A stretch of DNA of 25,823 nt from JBBEDS01 sp040881175 (lineage in GTDB: Bacteria > Patescibacteriota > Minisyncoccia > 2-02-FULL-40-12 > IGHO2-01-FULL-4-A). This document shows positions 15,072 through 22,875 of the stretch, one piece after another (position 1 is the first letter of the stretch; every line of letters begins with the position of its first letter). Made by a program: the position numbers and the translations under genes. Location of the stretch: positions 1 to 25,823 of the forward strand of contig JBBEDS010000012.1 of the NCBI GenBank assembly GCA_040881175.1. Reading direction: 5' to 3'. Under the pieces are notes generated by a model. The model saw only the letters and a list, made by a program, of their open reading frames with translations. It was not told the DNA's origin and searched no databases.

Positions 15072-15890
15072 TCATTCTAATACTGGAACAATATTGATGG
15101 TGCCGTCCCAATAAACTGGAAGGCTGGCTACGATGAACTGTTTAGCTTTGAAGCCTCCCTCAACCATGTCGGCGACAGTCATATTATTAGCTGCGGACTC
15201 CAGCACCCTTCTTATCTGCTCATGCAAGTTTTCCGTAAAGATAGGCACATTACATAACCTAATCTTGCTATGCATGATCTCTTCAAAGGGTACGCTCACT
15301 CTGCCATTAGCTATCACTTTGACGGACATATCCTGGCAATTGAGCCAGAGGTCCTCAAAAGAAAATATGGTCTGCTGTTTGATCTCTTGGATGTCATATT
15401 CAAAGAATGGCCAAATCCAGAACTTTTCCTCTGGATAGAGTATCTTCTTATCAACGACTGCTAGACAATTCTTCCTAGCCCTGCAAGGGGTCCAGATTAG
15501 CAATACGCTAAGTAGGAAATATGCGAATGATCCTAGCATGAGATTGATTATGATCTGCTCGTGCTCCACAGGCATATTAGATATCCTGAGAACAGGCATT
15601 ATGACAACACAGAAACCGCTAATCGCAGCTACGGCACCCATCGGTGCGCTAAATAGGCAAGGAAGGGCCATCTTTAGCTCCCAGCCCTCAGTGCGGTTAA
15701 GGTTATATTCCAAACCATTATGGAACATGAACATGGCAACGCTGAACCAACAGATGGTTGAAGACAGCACCAGCCATGAATAGTCCATTGGAACTTCATG
15801 GTTGACGGACACCTCGTGCCGCAAGAATATGCCGATCGCATAGATGAGTAACCAAGCAGAGAATGGCTCCCATTGAAATCTTTTATTCAC
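15072..15890 (-). CDS. Four-helix membrane protein with cytoplasmic-type C-terminal domain (272 aa)
   Basis: The N-terminal half has about four membrane segments (roughly 10-24, 38-58, 76-100, 115-133). The soluble C-terminal half (about 145-272) contains LNCQDMSVKVIANGRVSV and a helical stretch LHEQIRRVLESAANNMTVADMVEGG. This faintly recalls SPFH/band-7 domains, but I would not assign it. The start is GTG at 15890, decided by GGGAGG 5 nt upstream; a promoter lies at 15934-15962. It is cotranscribed with the HD-domain gene, suggesting a membrane-linked partner for that enzyme (inference). Confidence 0.75.
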   Translation of the reverse strand: MNKRFQWEPFSAWLLIYAIGIFLRHEVSVNHEVPMDYSWLVLSSTICWFSVAMFMFHNGLEYNLNRTEGWELKMALPCLFSAPMGAVAAISGFCVVIMPVLRISNMPVEHEQIIINLMLGSFAYFLLSVLLIWTPCRARKNCLAVVDKKILYPEEKFWIWPFFEYDIQEIKQQTIFSFEDLWLNCQDMSVKVIANGRVSVPFEEIMHSKIRLCNVPIFTENLHEQIRRVLESAANNMTVADMVEGGFKAKQFIVASLPVYWDGTINIVPVLE

Positions 15891-15933
15891 GTTAGCCTCC
15901 CTTCGGTATTTAAGAGTAAAAGAGCTTGTCTAG

Positions 15934-15962
15934 AAAATACGACCTTTTTGCTTAAAGGTCAA
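15934..15962 (-). promoter_or_regulatory. Promoter of the membrane/HD-domain operon
   Basis: Minus strand: TTGACC (15962-15957), 17-nt spacer, TATTTT (15939-15934). The -35 is one base after the T5 of the preceding terminator. Confidence 0.6.
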
Positions 15963-15968
15963 TAAAAA

Positions 15969-15985
15969 CGGGGCTTAACGCCCCG
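15969..15985 (-). terminator. Intrinsic terminator
   Basis: 6-bp stem CGGGGC/GCCCCG with a 5-nt loop, followed by T5 on the minus strand; it lies just after the stop of the RskA-like gene. Confidence 0.88.
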
Positions 15986-15993
15986 CTTGATTA

Positions 15994-16521
15994 CTATATA
16001 TTTACTTGGAAGTTTGTATCGCTCGGAAAGCGTTCCTCAATAATATGTTTATCCGGCGCCGGGTTGCCGTCATCCGGCTCTGAGGTAATGACTATGAAGC
16101 TATACTCAGACCTGTCGCCTTCTGTCACAAAATCAATAGTAGCCGTCTTAGTTTGCGAATCATATGTCATTTTACCCGTAGAGAAGAAATCTCCTGTCGC
16201 GGGATTCTTTACCATCCAACCTTCGTAAAAATCAGTGCCGGGAAGTTCAGGCATGTTATGAGCAATAACTCTGTGGTATGTTCTACCGCCAAAAACAGCT
16301 ACCCAGGCAGTACCGGTCGCCCCGGAATTAGCTACATCCTTCAGAGTTATTGATGGAGCTCCAACAAATATTACGTCCTTGAGTTCGTCTTCCTCTATTA
16401 CGTTATCCATAGGAGTTGCTGATTCTTGAGGTGTTTCTTTAGTTACCGGTTTTTTAACGAATAGAAACCAACCGACGACTACAATTATAACTAGAGTTAT
16501 ACTAATCCAAAAAGTTTTCAT
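15994..16521 (-). CDS. Membrane-anchored protein with RskA-like (anti-sigma-K) domain
   Basis: A 175-residue protein: one N-terminal membrane helix (about 4-21), an acidic spacer, and an extracytoplasmic domain with LPGTDFYEGWMV, GKMTY and ITSEPDDGNPAPDKHII. This matches the C-terminal domain pattern of RskA-type anti-sigma factors (PG..YE.W.V and T.EP.gG.p.P). The cytoplasmic sigma-binding part is absent, so it is probably not an anti-sigma factor, only a carrier of the same outer domain. Function unknown. The start has no Shine-Dalgarno; TATTTT 7 nt before the ATG could be a leaderless -10, but no good -35 was seen. Confidence 0.65.
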   Translation of the reverse strand: MKTFWISITLVIIVVVGWFLFVKKPVTKETPQESATPMDNVIEEDELKDVIFVGAPSITLKDVANSGATGTAWVAVFGGRTYHRVIAHNMPELPGTDFYEGWMVKNPATGDFFSTGKMTYDSQTKTATIDFVTEGDRSEYSFIVITSEPDDGNPAPDKHIIEERFPSDTNFQVNI

Positions 16522-16530
16522 ATGTTTAAA

Positions 16531-16569
16531 AATAAATAATAAGGGCCATGAAAGCCCTCATTATTTATT
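16531..16569. terminator. Terminator with long AT-rich stem
   Basis: Inner stem AGGGC/GCCCT (16542-16546 with 16554-16558), then one mismatch, then ten more pairs (16531-16540 with 16560-16569). T-rich sequence follows on both strands. It separates the 17823-16598 unit from the RskA-like gene. Confidence 0.7.
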
Positions 16570-16597
16570 AGACTGTTACGATCTTAAAATACATTAT

Positions 16598-16903
16598 TTA
16601 GAGAGAATCGAGGCCCTGATCAATACTATCGAATTCTGCATCCAGGTCGCCTATGTCGATGTTGTCTACCTCTAATATCACTTCCTGCACTTCTGGATCA
16701 ACGCTCTCAGTCGGTGTTGGCTGCAATCCTGCCTCTTGTTTGGAATCTTTGAGCCAGAACCATAGACCGACTAATACCACGACAGCAACTATTAGAAGCC
16801 AATACGGGGTTTTTTTATGATCCGAAGACGCATACATCATACTGTCAGGAGAGCCCGTAGGCTGCTGAGACATATTTGTATTGTTTTGATTTGAATTTTC
16901 CAT
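16598..16903 (-). CDS. Small single-helix membrane protein (101 aa)
   Basis: A 101-residue protein with an Asn/Gln/Ser-rich N-terminus (MENSNQNNTNMSQQ), one membrane helix (about 33-50) and an acidic outer tail (LEVDNIDIGDLDAEFDSIDQ). The helix is internal rather than N-terminal, so it is probably a true bitopic protein. No family recognised. It lies 17 nt after the stop of the coiled-coil protein and is probably cotranscribed. Confidence 0.65.
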   Translation of the reverse strand: MENSNQNNTNMSQQPTGSPDSMMYASSDHKKTPYWLLIVAVVVLVGLWFWLKDSKQEAGLQPTPTESVDPEVQEVILEVDNIDIGDLDAEFDSIDQGLDSL

Positions 16904-16920
16904 AGAATTTTAGAGAAAAA

Positions 16921-17823
16921 TTATTCTTCTGAGTTTTCGGTAGCTTCCGGCGTCGACGTCGGGGAAGCATCGCCTCCATTATTGGCTGCGGCGATTCTAA
17001 CCTGTTGAGCCAAGACTGTAGCGACATTCTTTACGGCTGAATGAGCATTTCTAAGAGCAGCTACTACTACAGATAAGTCATCATGCAACTGCTGTCTTGC
17101 CCCACCCACATCATTACGAAGATTATCTTCGGTAGTTACCTCTATAGTATATGTCTTGCCGGATTGAGCCTCTATGGCCGCGTAGGCTCTATCGATAGCA
17201 GCTGTCGCGGAAGCTATGGCCTCCCTTACCGGAGTTACGTCAACTCCGCGGGCTTCAAAATCGCTAGCTTTTTCTTGAAGGTTTTCCAGAACTCCTTCGA
17301 GTCTTTTAAGAATGTCTGTATAGTGATTGAGCAGTCTTTCATTTAAGGCATCCATCTGCTGATCTATCCTTTCTACCGCCTCTCTTTTGCGCTCGTCTCT
17401 AACCTGCTCAAGGCGCTCTTTAAGCTCCTCCCTTTTCTGATCAATCCTGGTCTTTAACTCTTCTCTTTTCTGATCAATCATCTCCCTGGCTTCTTCGCCA
17501 CGCTCTTTTACGGCATCAATTTTTTCTCGAGCCTCAACTCTTAACCTTTCCTGGTTAACACGAAGCGCTTCTCTTGCCTGGTCAGTTCTTTCCTGTACGT
17601 TTCCGCGTACCTCATCTATCGTGTCCCGAACATTCTCCTTAACTTCTGTCCGAATATCTCTAACTTCCGTCTTTAAACGGTCCTGTTCTCTGACTGGAGT
17701 CGGAGAGACTACAGGGCTAACCTCGCTATTGGTGGTATTAGAACCCTCCTGGGCATGCGCCCAAGAAACCGCCAAAAACATACTCATCGCCAATAAAGTG
17801 GCTAAAATTTGTTTTTTATTCAT
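16921..17823 (-). CDS. Exported coiled-coil protein (300 aa)
   Basis: Signal peptide about 1-24 (MNKKQILATLLAMSMFLAVSWAHA), then a Glu/Arg/Lys-rich helical region (about 50-165) in which REELK..IDQKREELK-type units recur. A second helical part (about 165-280) is rich in Ala and Val. The C-terminus is short and Ser/Thr/Pro-rich. No enzyme motif is present. It is likely a structural or periplasm-spanning helical protein. TATAAT (17838-17833) lies 9 nt before the ATG and there is no Shine-Dalgarno, so it is predicted leaderless or nearly so. Confidence 0.75.
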   Translation of the reverse strand: MNKKQILATLLAMSMFLAVSWAHAQEGSNTTNSEVSPVVSPTPVREQDRLKTEVRDIRTEVKENVRDTIDEVRGNVQERTDQAREALRVNQERLRVEAREKIDAVKERGEEAREMIDQKREELKTRIDQKREELKERLEQVRDERKREAVERIDQQMDALNERLLNHYTDILKRLEGVLENLQEKASDFEARGVDVTPVREAIASATAAIDRAYAAIEAQSGKTYTIEVTTEDNLRNDVGGARQQLHDDLSVVVAALRNAHSAVKNVATVLAQQVRIAAANNGGDASPTSTPEATENSEE

Positions 17824-17832
17824 AATATTTTA

Positions 17833-17860
17833 ATTATATACCCCTTATCCTGCATGACAA
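17833..17860 (-). promoter_or_regulatory. Promoter of the exported coiled-coil protein (leaderless)
   Basis: Minus strand: TTGTCA (17860-17855), 16-nt spacer, perfect TATAAT (17838-17833), 9 nt to ATG 17823; expected leader 0-3 nt. Confidence 0.7.
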
Positions 17861-17876
17861 TGCCATTTGTGGATAG

Positions 17877-17906
17877 AAAAACACCTCCAAAATCGGAGGT
17901 GTTTTT
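17877..17906. terminator. Bidirectional-type intrinsic terminator
   Basis: Perfect 12-bp stem AAAAACACCTCC/GGAGGTGTTTTT with a 6-nt loop; it ends the large surface-protein gene. Confidence 0.93.
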
Positions 17907-17923
17907 CGTAGATTAGAGTTGGC

Positions 17924-20900
17924 TTAATCTTCTAGATCAGGCTTTCGTCTAATCAGGTTAAATACGACATAACCTATGACTAATATTACCAATACCGCAA
18001 TTAGTATTTTAATAATCTGTGCATTGAAGAAGTCAGCCACCTGATTAATAGCAGCTACACCGCTGACCTGGGGAGAGGCTAGTACTTCTCCTTGCTCTGA
18101 GGTTGGCTGATCCTCAGACTCTTCTCCTAGGTTATCTCCATCCGTGTTCTGGTCAAAAGCTATTACTTCTGGCTCAAGCTGCGTGGGTACAGGAGTTGGC
18201 GTCGGGGAGTTCAAAAGCTCAGGGGTTGGAATTGGTGATGGTGTCGGAGTAGGGTTTCCAAGGAACTGCAAGCCTACGACGCCTCCACCGCCCGAGCTAC
18301 TACCTTCTTCTGCTGGAGGTGGAGTTACTGCGGCGTAATATGAAGCTTTAACAGCCTGGAATGAACAGATTCCTCCGGTAACAAAACAAGCAGGTTCAAC
18401 AAGGCCATCTGTCTCCCAACTGATACCATCGCGAGAGCGAAAAATATCCAGTGTTTGTCCATCAAATTCTGTACCAACAAAAATATCTATATCTATTGGC
18501 TGAGTAAACTCTAGGGTTACATCTTCAAGACCCCACTGTAGAACACCCCTTGTAACTGATCCGGATTTCACAGTAAAGGAGCTGGTAGTTACCTCATTAA
18601 AGCTCAGGTCATTTGCCTGAAGATCTTGGTTATCTAGACGAGAGATCTTAGTTCCCTCCTTTAAAGTAACTCTGTTTACCGATGAGCTGGCTATCTTTAT
18701 CTCAATATTTTGGGCAACAATAACCTTGGCAGGGGCAGATGAGCTTGCCGGTTGTGGCACAAAAATGTTCTCCGTCACTAGCGTAGAAAAATCTGAAGGG
18801 GTTACTACTACCTTGGTTATAGTATAGGTAAATGTCGATATGGGAGAAGAGTATCCCTCATCCAAACAGCCGATAACATTTATCGTTTTTGTTAAGAATA
18901 TTGAAACTTGTGATTCGAAAAGTGTACTGGTTGAACAGTTCGGAGTTGTGCCATCAGTTGTGTAGTAAATAGAGTCGGCGCCGTCTGAAGATAATGAAAT
19001 CTGCAACTCCCCCAAAAACCCTGGGGCTGATTCTGCTAGAGGAGAACCGGGAAGAAATATAACATTCTCTACATCTCCATCAATTATTACGCTTCCATAA
19101 CCCAGAATCGCAGTATCATTTCCATTGCCGCCAGAAATATTACCAAAGTTATATTCTCCTACTTGAATCTCGTCATCTCCGCCGTTTAGGTCAATACTGC
19201 CAATATTTTGGTCGGCAATGATAACCTTGTCATCACCATTTCCAACTGACACAACGCCCTTGTTATTGCTGCCTATTTCGATAAGATTATCTCCACCGCT
19301 ACCATCAACATCACCTTCGTTATTGTTACCAACGGTTATGGTGTCGTCTCCATTACCAGCAAATATTTCATCTTTATTAGCGTCTCCAATCTCTAGAATA
19401 TTATCTCCTCCGCCAATGTCTATTTCACCATGGTTATCTCCACCTATAGTCACGAAGTCATCACCGTTACCAGCAGAAATACCATTACCATTATTGTCAC
19501 CTACCGTAATAGTATTATCCCCGCCATTGCCATCAATTTCTCCCTCATTGTCATCTCCGATGATTATAGTGTCGCTGTTATTACCGCCCAAGATATCTCC
19601 CTGGTTATTATTTCCTATAATTATGACATTACTATCGCCTCCGCCATCAACTTCCCCGATGTTATTATCACCTACGAGGATGCAGTCATCGCCATTTTTA
19701 CCGTCTATTGATTGAAAGTTGTTTTCACCTGTGAAAAATATAAAGTCATTATCATTTGTTCCTGTCCCGCCGGATATGGCAACGTCTATGAAGTTAGTAA
19801 ACTCTATACCAACACACGCCTCTGGTATAGACGGGGTGGTATTTATAGGCTCCACCTCACCAGAAAGACTAACTTTTAGTTGTGGGCGACGGTCTGTCTG
19901 TTCATCCTCGCTAGAACTGAATTGGCCATCGAAGGTTGCCGAATCACTTTCCAGACCGTCACGCAAAAGCCAGCCATAGTTTTGATATGTATTATTTAGA
20001 AACGCTTCAATATCTTCAGTAACATCCAGCTCTATCCATTTTCCATTTTGAGTCGGAGTACCAATGCTGGTCGAATATTCTAGGGCAAGACTCGGCTGGT
20101 TATTCCACCTGACTCCAAGAATCTGTCCTCCATCTAATTCATTCCAAGGAGACGTAACTCTGTAAAGCTCATACGTTCTTGCTACATTTGACGGCTTACT
20201 CTCCATAAAGAGACGCAGGAAAGCCGACTCAACATCACTATTGTCAGGTATCGCTAAAAGAGAGAACTGAATAAGCGTACGCCAATCTCTTGGGTTCTCT
20301 TGGTTATCTGGATTTCTTGAACGTACATGCAGCTCTTTCTTGTCGCCAAAGTTATCTTCATCTTTATCAGCTTCGATGTATGAGTCTTTAATTGCGGACA
20401 AAACTAGCTCATTACCATCATCCAGGCTTTCTTCGTCGACATCTTCACTGTTCACCAATACGAAAACTGTAAAGTGATTTAAATCACGAATCGTAATTAT
20501 ATTCTGAACTTTCTCCTTTGTCTGTTCTACATTTTTAGCTTCATCTAGCTCATCCTCCGAATCGGCATATTTTACTCCAACATTTTCATTTATTGAATTA
20601 GCGGGCAGCGGCAAAGTTAAATCGTATTCAAAAGTACCATTTTCCATGGTTGAGGTAACCTCATATGCAGTATCTGAAATAGCGCCAAGCTCCTCCTGAT
20701 CTTCAGCAGAAAGTTTTACTTCGCGCACCGTAATAGTACCGGACTCATCAGGCAATGAGGTAAATGTAATAGTTACTGCCTCATTCTGAGGAGCCTTGTA
20801 AAACGTATCGATTTGGACATTTTGAGTAGAAATGGCACTGCCGTCATCATTTAAAGTCCAGGGCGAAACTAAGGTAACCATAGCTGGGCCAGTAGATCCG

Positions 20901-21331
20901 CTGCTTTCCTGTGTAACTTCAATCTCAACCGGCTCTATAGCATCGGCCACATCCTCAACTTCAGGAGTAATTTCCTCTTCTTCGATGATCTCTTCATCCT
21001 CGGAGGTGTTGATATTAGATTCATCTATTACAAATTCCTCAGTTTCCACCGGAGCTAATTCCTCCTCCATGACTTCGTCAGGAATGATCTCTTCTACAAC
21101 CTCAGCAAGAATTTCTATAGACTCAATTTCAACGGGAGAAGGAGTAGATTCTTCAACGACAGTTTCCACAACTGCGTCAGTCTCAGTTATCTCATCGGCG
21201 AAAACCGGAGAAGACAAGAAGACCGGACCCATGACCAGACTTGAGACAACGGTCAAAGCAAAAAGAATCCTGATAGATTTCAGGAAACTTTTCTGGGATA
21301 TTTTCTTACCTAAGGGGATGATAATCATCAT
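17924..21331 (-). CDS. Large membrane-anchored surface protein with 19-residue repeats (1135 aa)
   Basis: In order: signal peptide (about 15-46, cleavage near SPVFA); Glu-rich low-complexity region (47-140); an unassigned domain (150-300); a DNRLRE-like domain (about 310-490, KDSYIEADKDEDNFGD, TLIQFSL, WIELDVTEDIEAFL, NYGWLLRD); eleven exact 19-residue Gly/Asn/Asp repeats (535-743); a chitobiase-C-terminal-like Ig-type domain (about 770-840, YYTTDGTTPN); a further beta-rich domain (about 850-1000); a Pro/Thr linker (1025-1052); and a C-terminal membrane helix (1107-1127) with a basic stop. It is thus held in the membrane by its C-terminus. Likely a cell-surface or attachment protein (inference). 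The Asp/Asn repeats suggest calcium-bound beta-roll folding. TTGACA-17-TAGTAT precedes it; no Shine-Dalgarno. Confidence 0.85.
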   Translation of the reverse strand: MMIIIPLGKKISQKSFLKSIRILFALTVVSSLVMGPVFLSSPVFADEITETDAVVETVVEESTPSPVEIESIEILAEVVEEIIPDEVMEEELAPVETEEFVIDESNINTSEDEEIIEEEEITPEVEDVADAIEPVEIEVTQESSGSTGPAMVTLVSPWTLNDDGSAISTQNVQIDTFYKAPQNEAVTITFTSLPDESGTITVREVKLSAEDQEELGAISDTAYEVTSTMENGTFEYDLTLPLPANSINENVGVKYADSEDELDEAKNVEQTKEKVQNIITIRDLNHFTVFVLVNSEDVDEESLDDGNELVLSAIKDSYIEADKDEDNFGDKKELHVRSRNPDNQENPRDWRTLIQFSLLAIPDNSDVESAFLRLFMESKPSNVARTYELYRVTSPWNELDGGQILGVRWNNQPSLALEYSTSIGTPTQNGKWIELDVTEDIEAFLNNTYQNYGWLLRDGLESDSATFDGQFSSSEDEQTDRRPQLKVSLSGEVEPINTTPSIPEACVGIEFTNFIDVAISGGTGTNDNDFIFFTGENNFQSIDGKNGDDCILVGDNNIGEVDGGGDSNVIIIGNNNQGDILGGNNSDTIIIGDDNEGEIDGNGGDNTITVGDNNGNGISAGNGDDFVTIGGDNHGEIDIGGGDNILEIGDANKDEIFAGNGDDTITVGNNNEGDVDGSGGDNLIEIGSNNKGVVSVGNGDDKVIIADQNIGSIDLNGGDDEIQVGEYNFGNISGGNGNDTAILGYGSVIIDGDVENVIFLPGSPLAESAPGFLGELQISLSSDGADSIYYTTDGTTPNCSTSTLFESQVSIFLTKTINVIGCLDEGYSSPISTFTYTITKVVVTPSDFSTLVTENIFVPQPASSSAPAKVIVAQNIEIKIASSSVNRVTLKEGTKISRLDNQDLQANDLSFNEVTTSSFTVKSGSVTRGVLQWGLEDVTLEFTQPIDIDIFVGTEFDGQTLDIFRSRDGISWETDGLVEPACFVTGGICSFQAVKASYYAAVTPPPAEEGSSSGGGGVVGLQFLGNPTPTPSPIPTPELLNSPTPTPVPTQLEPEVIAFDQNTDGDNLGEESEDQPTSEQGEVLASPQVSGVAAINQVADFFNAQIIKILIAVLVILVIGYVVFNLIRRKPDLED
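19103..19729 (-). repeat. Eleven in-frame 57-bp (19-residue) repeats
   Basis: Units begin at residues 535, 554, 573 and so on every 19 residues to 725, with no length variation. Consensus GDNNxGxIxGGNGDDxIxI. Odd units tend to carry NGDD and even units GGDN with an ID at positions 8-9, giving a 38-residue super-period. They resemble RTX GGxGxDxhx nonapeptides but with a 10+9 spacing. The DNA copies are diverged, so this is an old protein repeat rather than a recent tandem duplication. Confidence 0.88.
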
Positions 21332-21357
21332 ATAGATAGGTCACTTTTTATACATAA

Positions 21358-21386
21358 ATACTAGCATATTTATTGAGTTTTGTCAA
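21358..21386 (-). promoter_or_regulatory. Promoter of the large surface-protein gene
   Basis: Minus strand: consensus TTGACA (21386-21381), 17-nt spacer, TAGTAT (21363-21358) with a TG extended -10. The -35 begins one base after the stop codon of the gene upstream, and no terminator lies between. Confidence 0.75.
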
Positions 21387-21387
21387 T

Positions 21388-21861
21388 TTAGCTCTTTTTA
21401 CCCATTTTATCCCATAGACGCTTGATAGAATGGTCTACAAATGAGGCTCTAAATAGGTCCTTTTTGAAGTATAGGTAGGCCACTATTACAGCCGGGAAAA
21501 GACTCAGGATCGGGTTGATCAGAAATCCTATCACAACCATCAGAGCATTCAGCCATATCGCCCATCTTTGTTTTCGATATAATCCGTAAGCTATGAGTAT
21601 GAATAATAGTCCGGCAACCAGTCTGAGGATATAGAAGCTTAAGCTCACGCTTGCGCTGTCAAAAATATCAGCAAAGGCGCTGCCGACGATGCTAAGCCCT
21701 CCTATCAATGTAAAAAGTACTATCAGCTTGATAGGCAAAGGCAGATTACCAAGTGGCAAATTGATCTGCAGGTCCTTGGCCACCTCTTCCACTTCTTTCT
21801 CAACCTCTTCCTCTACTTCTTTCACCTTTACCTCTGGCATATTTTCTTTTTCTTCGTCCAT
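21388..21861 (-). CDS. Multi-pass membrane protein of unknown function (157 aa)
   Basis: An acidic, charged N-terminus (about 1-35, many Glu/Val/Lys) precedes three or four hydrophobic segments (about 43-65, 72-95, 103-118, 120-132). The C-terminus is basic. No family recognised. The ATG at 21861 is 1 nt after the upstream TAA; the Shine-Dalgarno (AGGAAGG) lies inside the upstream gene's end. The pair is therefore one operon. Confidence 0.7.
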   Translation of the reverse strand: MDEEKENMPEVKVKEVEEEVEKEVEEVAKDLQINLPLGNLPLPIKLIVLFTLIGGLSIVGSAFADIFDSASVSLSFYILRLVAGLLFILIAYGLYRKQRWAIWLNALMVVIGFLINPILSLFPAVIVAYLYFKKDLFRASFVDHSIKRLWDKMGKKS

Positions 21862-21862
21862 T

Positions 21863-22129
21863 TTACTCTTCCTTCCTAAAAATCCTTAATAAATAGTGGG
21901 ATATTAGGATAACTACTATAGTAATAGCTGCCGCATAAATAAATTTGGCAATAATGGTATTGCTGGCTTTGGGAAATAGCGTATCTATCAGGCCGCGGAT
22001 GGCATCATTCCAGGCCAGACCGGCCACCAAACCGAAAGCGGCTACCATGTACCCCAAGGTCCTCTCTCTCAATTCCTTTTTGACTTTAGATACCTCTTCT
22101 TTTATATGATCATGCCTCATTTCATCCAT
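21863..22129 (-). CDS. DUF5654-like small membrane protein (88 aa)
   Basis: Read from ATG 22129: a charged helical N-terminus (MDEMRHDHIKEEVSKVKKEL), then two membrane segments. The first carries MVAAFGLVAGLAWNDAIRGLI, the pattern I associate with DUF5654. Function unknown. The open frame extends to 22192, but TATAAT lies 7 nt before ATG 22129, making this the likely leaderless start; the longer reading would span the promoter. Confidence 0.7.
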   Translation of the reverse strand: MDEMRHDHIKEEVSKVKKELRERTLGYMVAAFGLVAGLAWNDAIRGLIDTLFPKASNTIIAKFIYAAAITIVVILISHYLLRIFRKEE

Positions 22130-22136
22130 ATTTTTA

Positions 22137-22164
22137 ATTATACCAACCCATGTATATACTTCAA
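22137..22164 (-). promoter_or_regulatory. Promoter of the DUF5654-like gene (leaderless)
   Basis: Minus strand: TTGAAG (22164-22159), 16-nt spacer, perfect TATAAT (22142-22137), 7 nt to ATG 22129. Divergent from the promoter at 22179-22206. Confidence 0.68.
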
Positions 22165-22178
22165 TTGACATACGAGGC

Positions 22179-22206
22179 TTGAAATAGAACAATTAGGTAA
22201 GATAAA
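22179..22206 (+). promoter_or_regulatory. Promoter of the 206-aa helical protein
   Basis: TTGAAA (22179-22184), 16-nt spacer, GATAAA (22201-22206). A short leader with GAGGTG (22219-22224) precedes ATG 22230. Confidence 0.55.
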
Positions 22207-22229
22207 GTTCGTTTACATGAGGTGCCGAA

Positions 22230-22850
22230 ATGACAGAAAAAGAAATTATGGAAGTCGTCGGCAACAACTGGGTTGAGCAGAAGGAGGAATCCAGAAAGGG
22301 CGAAGATCCTATCGTCCTCTCAGTTGAGGAAATAGGAGCCCATTTAATCATGAGGGCTGCAATCAATATGCCAGAGCTTCCTCCGGAGGAACGGCTACAA
22401 GAACTCTTACGAATTAACAGGGCTAGGAGCAAACTCTCCTACTTTGTGGGTATCAGACAAGAGAAGACAAGGCTATCTCTAATTCAGTTCAAAAACCTGG
22501 GGCTGCTGTACAAGGCCTGGGAATGCATAACCCAGTATCTTCACGACCATTACGAAGAGCCCTGGCTGGAAGAACTGAAAAAGGAAGCCACGAAAGAATC
22601 GCTGAAAGACATATCCAACGGCGCAGCCCTAACTTTGGCTTCCTACGTCCAACAGCTAACCGATACTAGACAAATGGCATTGGTCTTAGACGACTTTGAA
22701 AAAATGGATAGGGTGTTCACGTACTTCACAGAACTCGTACTGGGCAAAGAGCTCTTCATTAAATTTCGAAAAGAATTCAACGAGGCGATGACCATACTAC
22801 GGCGCCTGCAACCCAATATGCATAAGGAGCAGAACAGTGCTCCAAATTAA
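22230..22850 (+). CDS. Helical protein of unknown function (206 aa)
   Basis: A soluble, Glu/Leu-rich, probably all-helical protein with no signal peptide or membrane segment and no motif I recognise. The ATG at 22230 has a Shine-Dalgarno (GAGGTG) 5 nt upstream. It is transcribed away from the membrane-protein genes and ends just before a pair of terminators. A dyad GGAGCA/TGCTCC (22826-22843) covers its last codons. Confidence 0.75.
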   Translation: MTEKEIMEVVGNNWVEQKEESRKGEDPIVLSVEEIGAHLIMRAAINMPELPPEERLQELLRINRARSKLSYFVGIRQEKTRLSLIQFKNLGLLYKAWECITQYLHDHYEEPWLEELKKEATKESLKDISNGAALTLASYVQQLTDTRQMALVLDDFEKMDRVFTYFTELVLGKELFIKFRKEFNEAMTILRRLQPNMHKEQNSAPN

Positions 22851-22853
22851 AAA

Positions 22854-22871
22854 ACCTCCCATAAGGAAGGT
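22854..22871 (-). terminator. Minus-strand terminator of the saccharopine dehydrogenase-like gene
   Basis: 7-bp stem ACCTTCC/GGGAGGT (one G-U pair) with a 4-nt loop, followed by T6 on the minus strand. Confidence 0.75.
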
Positions 22872-22875
22872 CCCT

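Noticed and set aside
14824..15111. 95-aa ORF ending in Ns
   Set aside because: Artefact of the duplicated 55-bp contig end; it belongs to the rebuilt HD-domain gene.
19218..19715. 165-aa plus-strand ORF rich in Ser/Pro/Leu
   Set aside because: Shadow of the Gly/Asp repeat region of the surface protein.
19103..19729. Regular 57-bp repeats as a CRISPR array
   Set aside because: The repeats are in frame, diverged and have no spacers; they encode protein repeats.
22130..22192. Longer start for the DUF5654-like gene
   Set aside because: The extra 21 residues span the TATAAT and -35 boxes.
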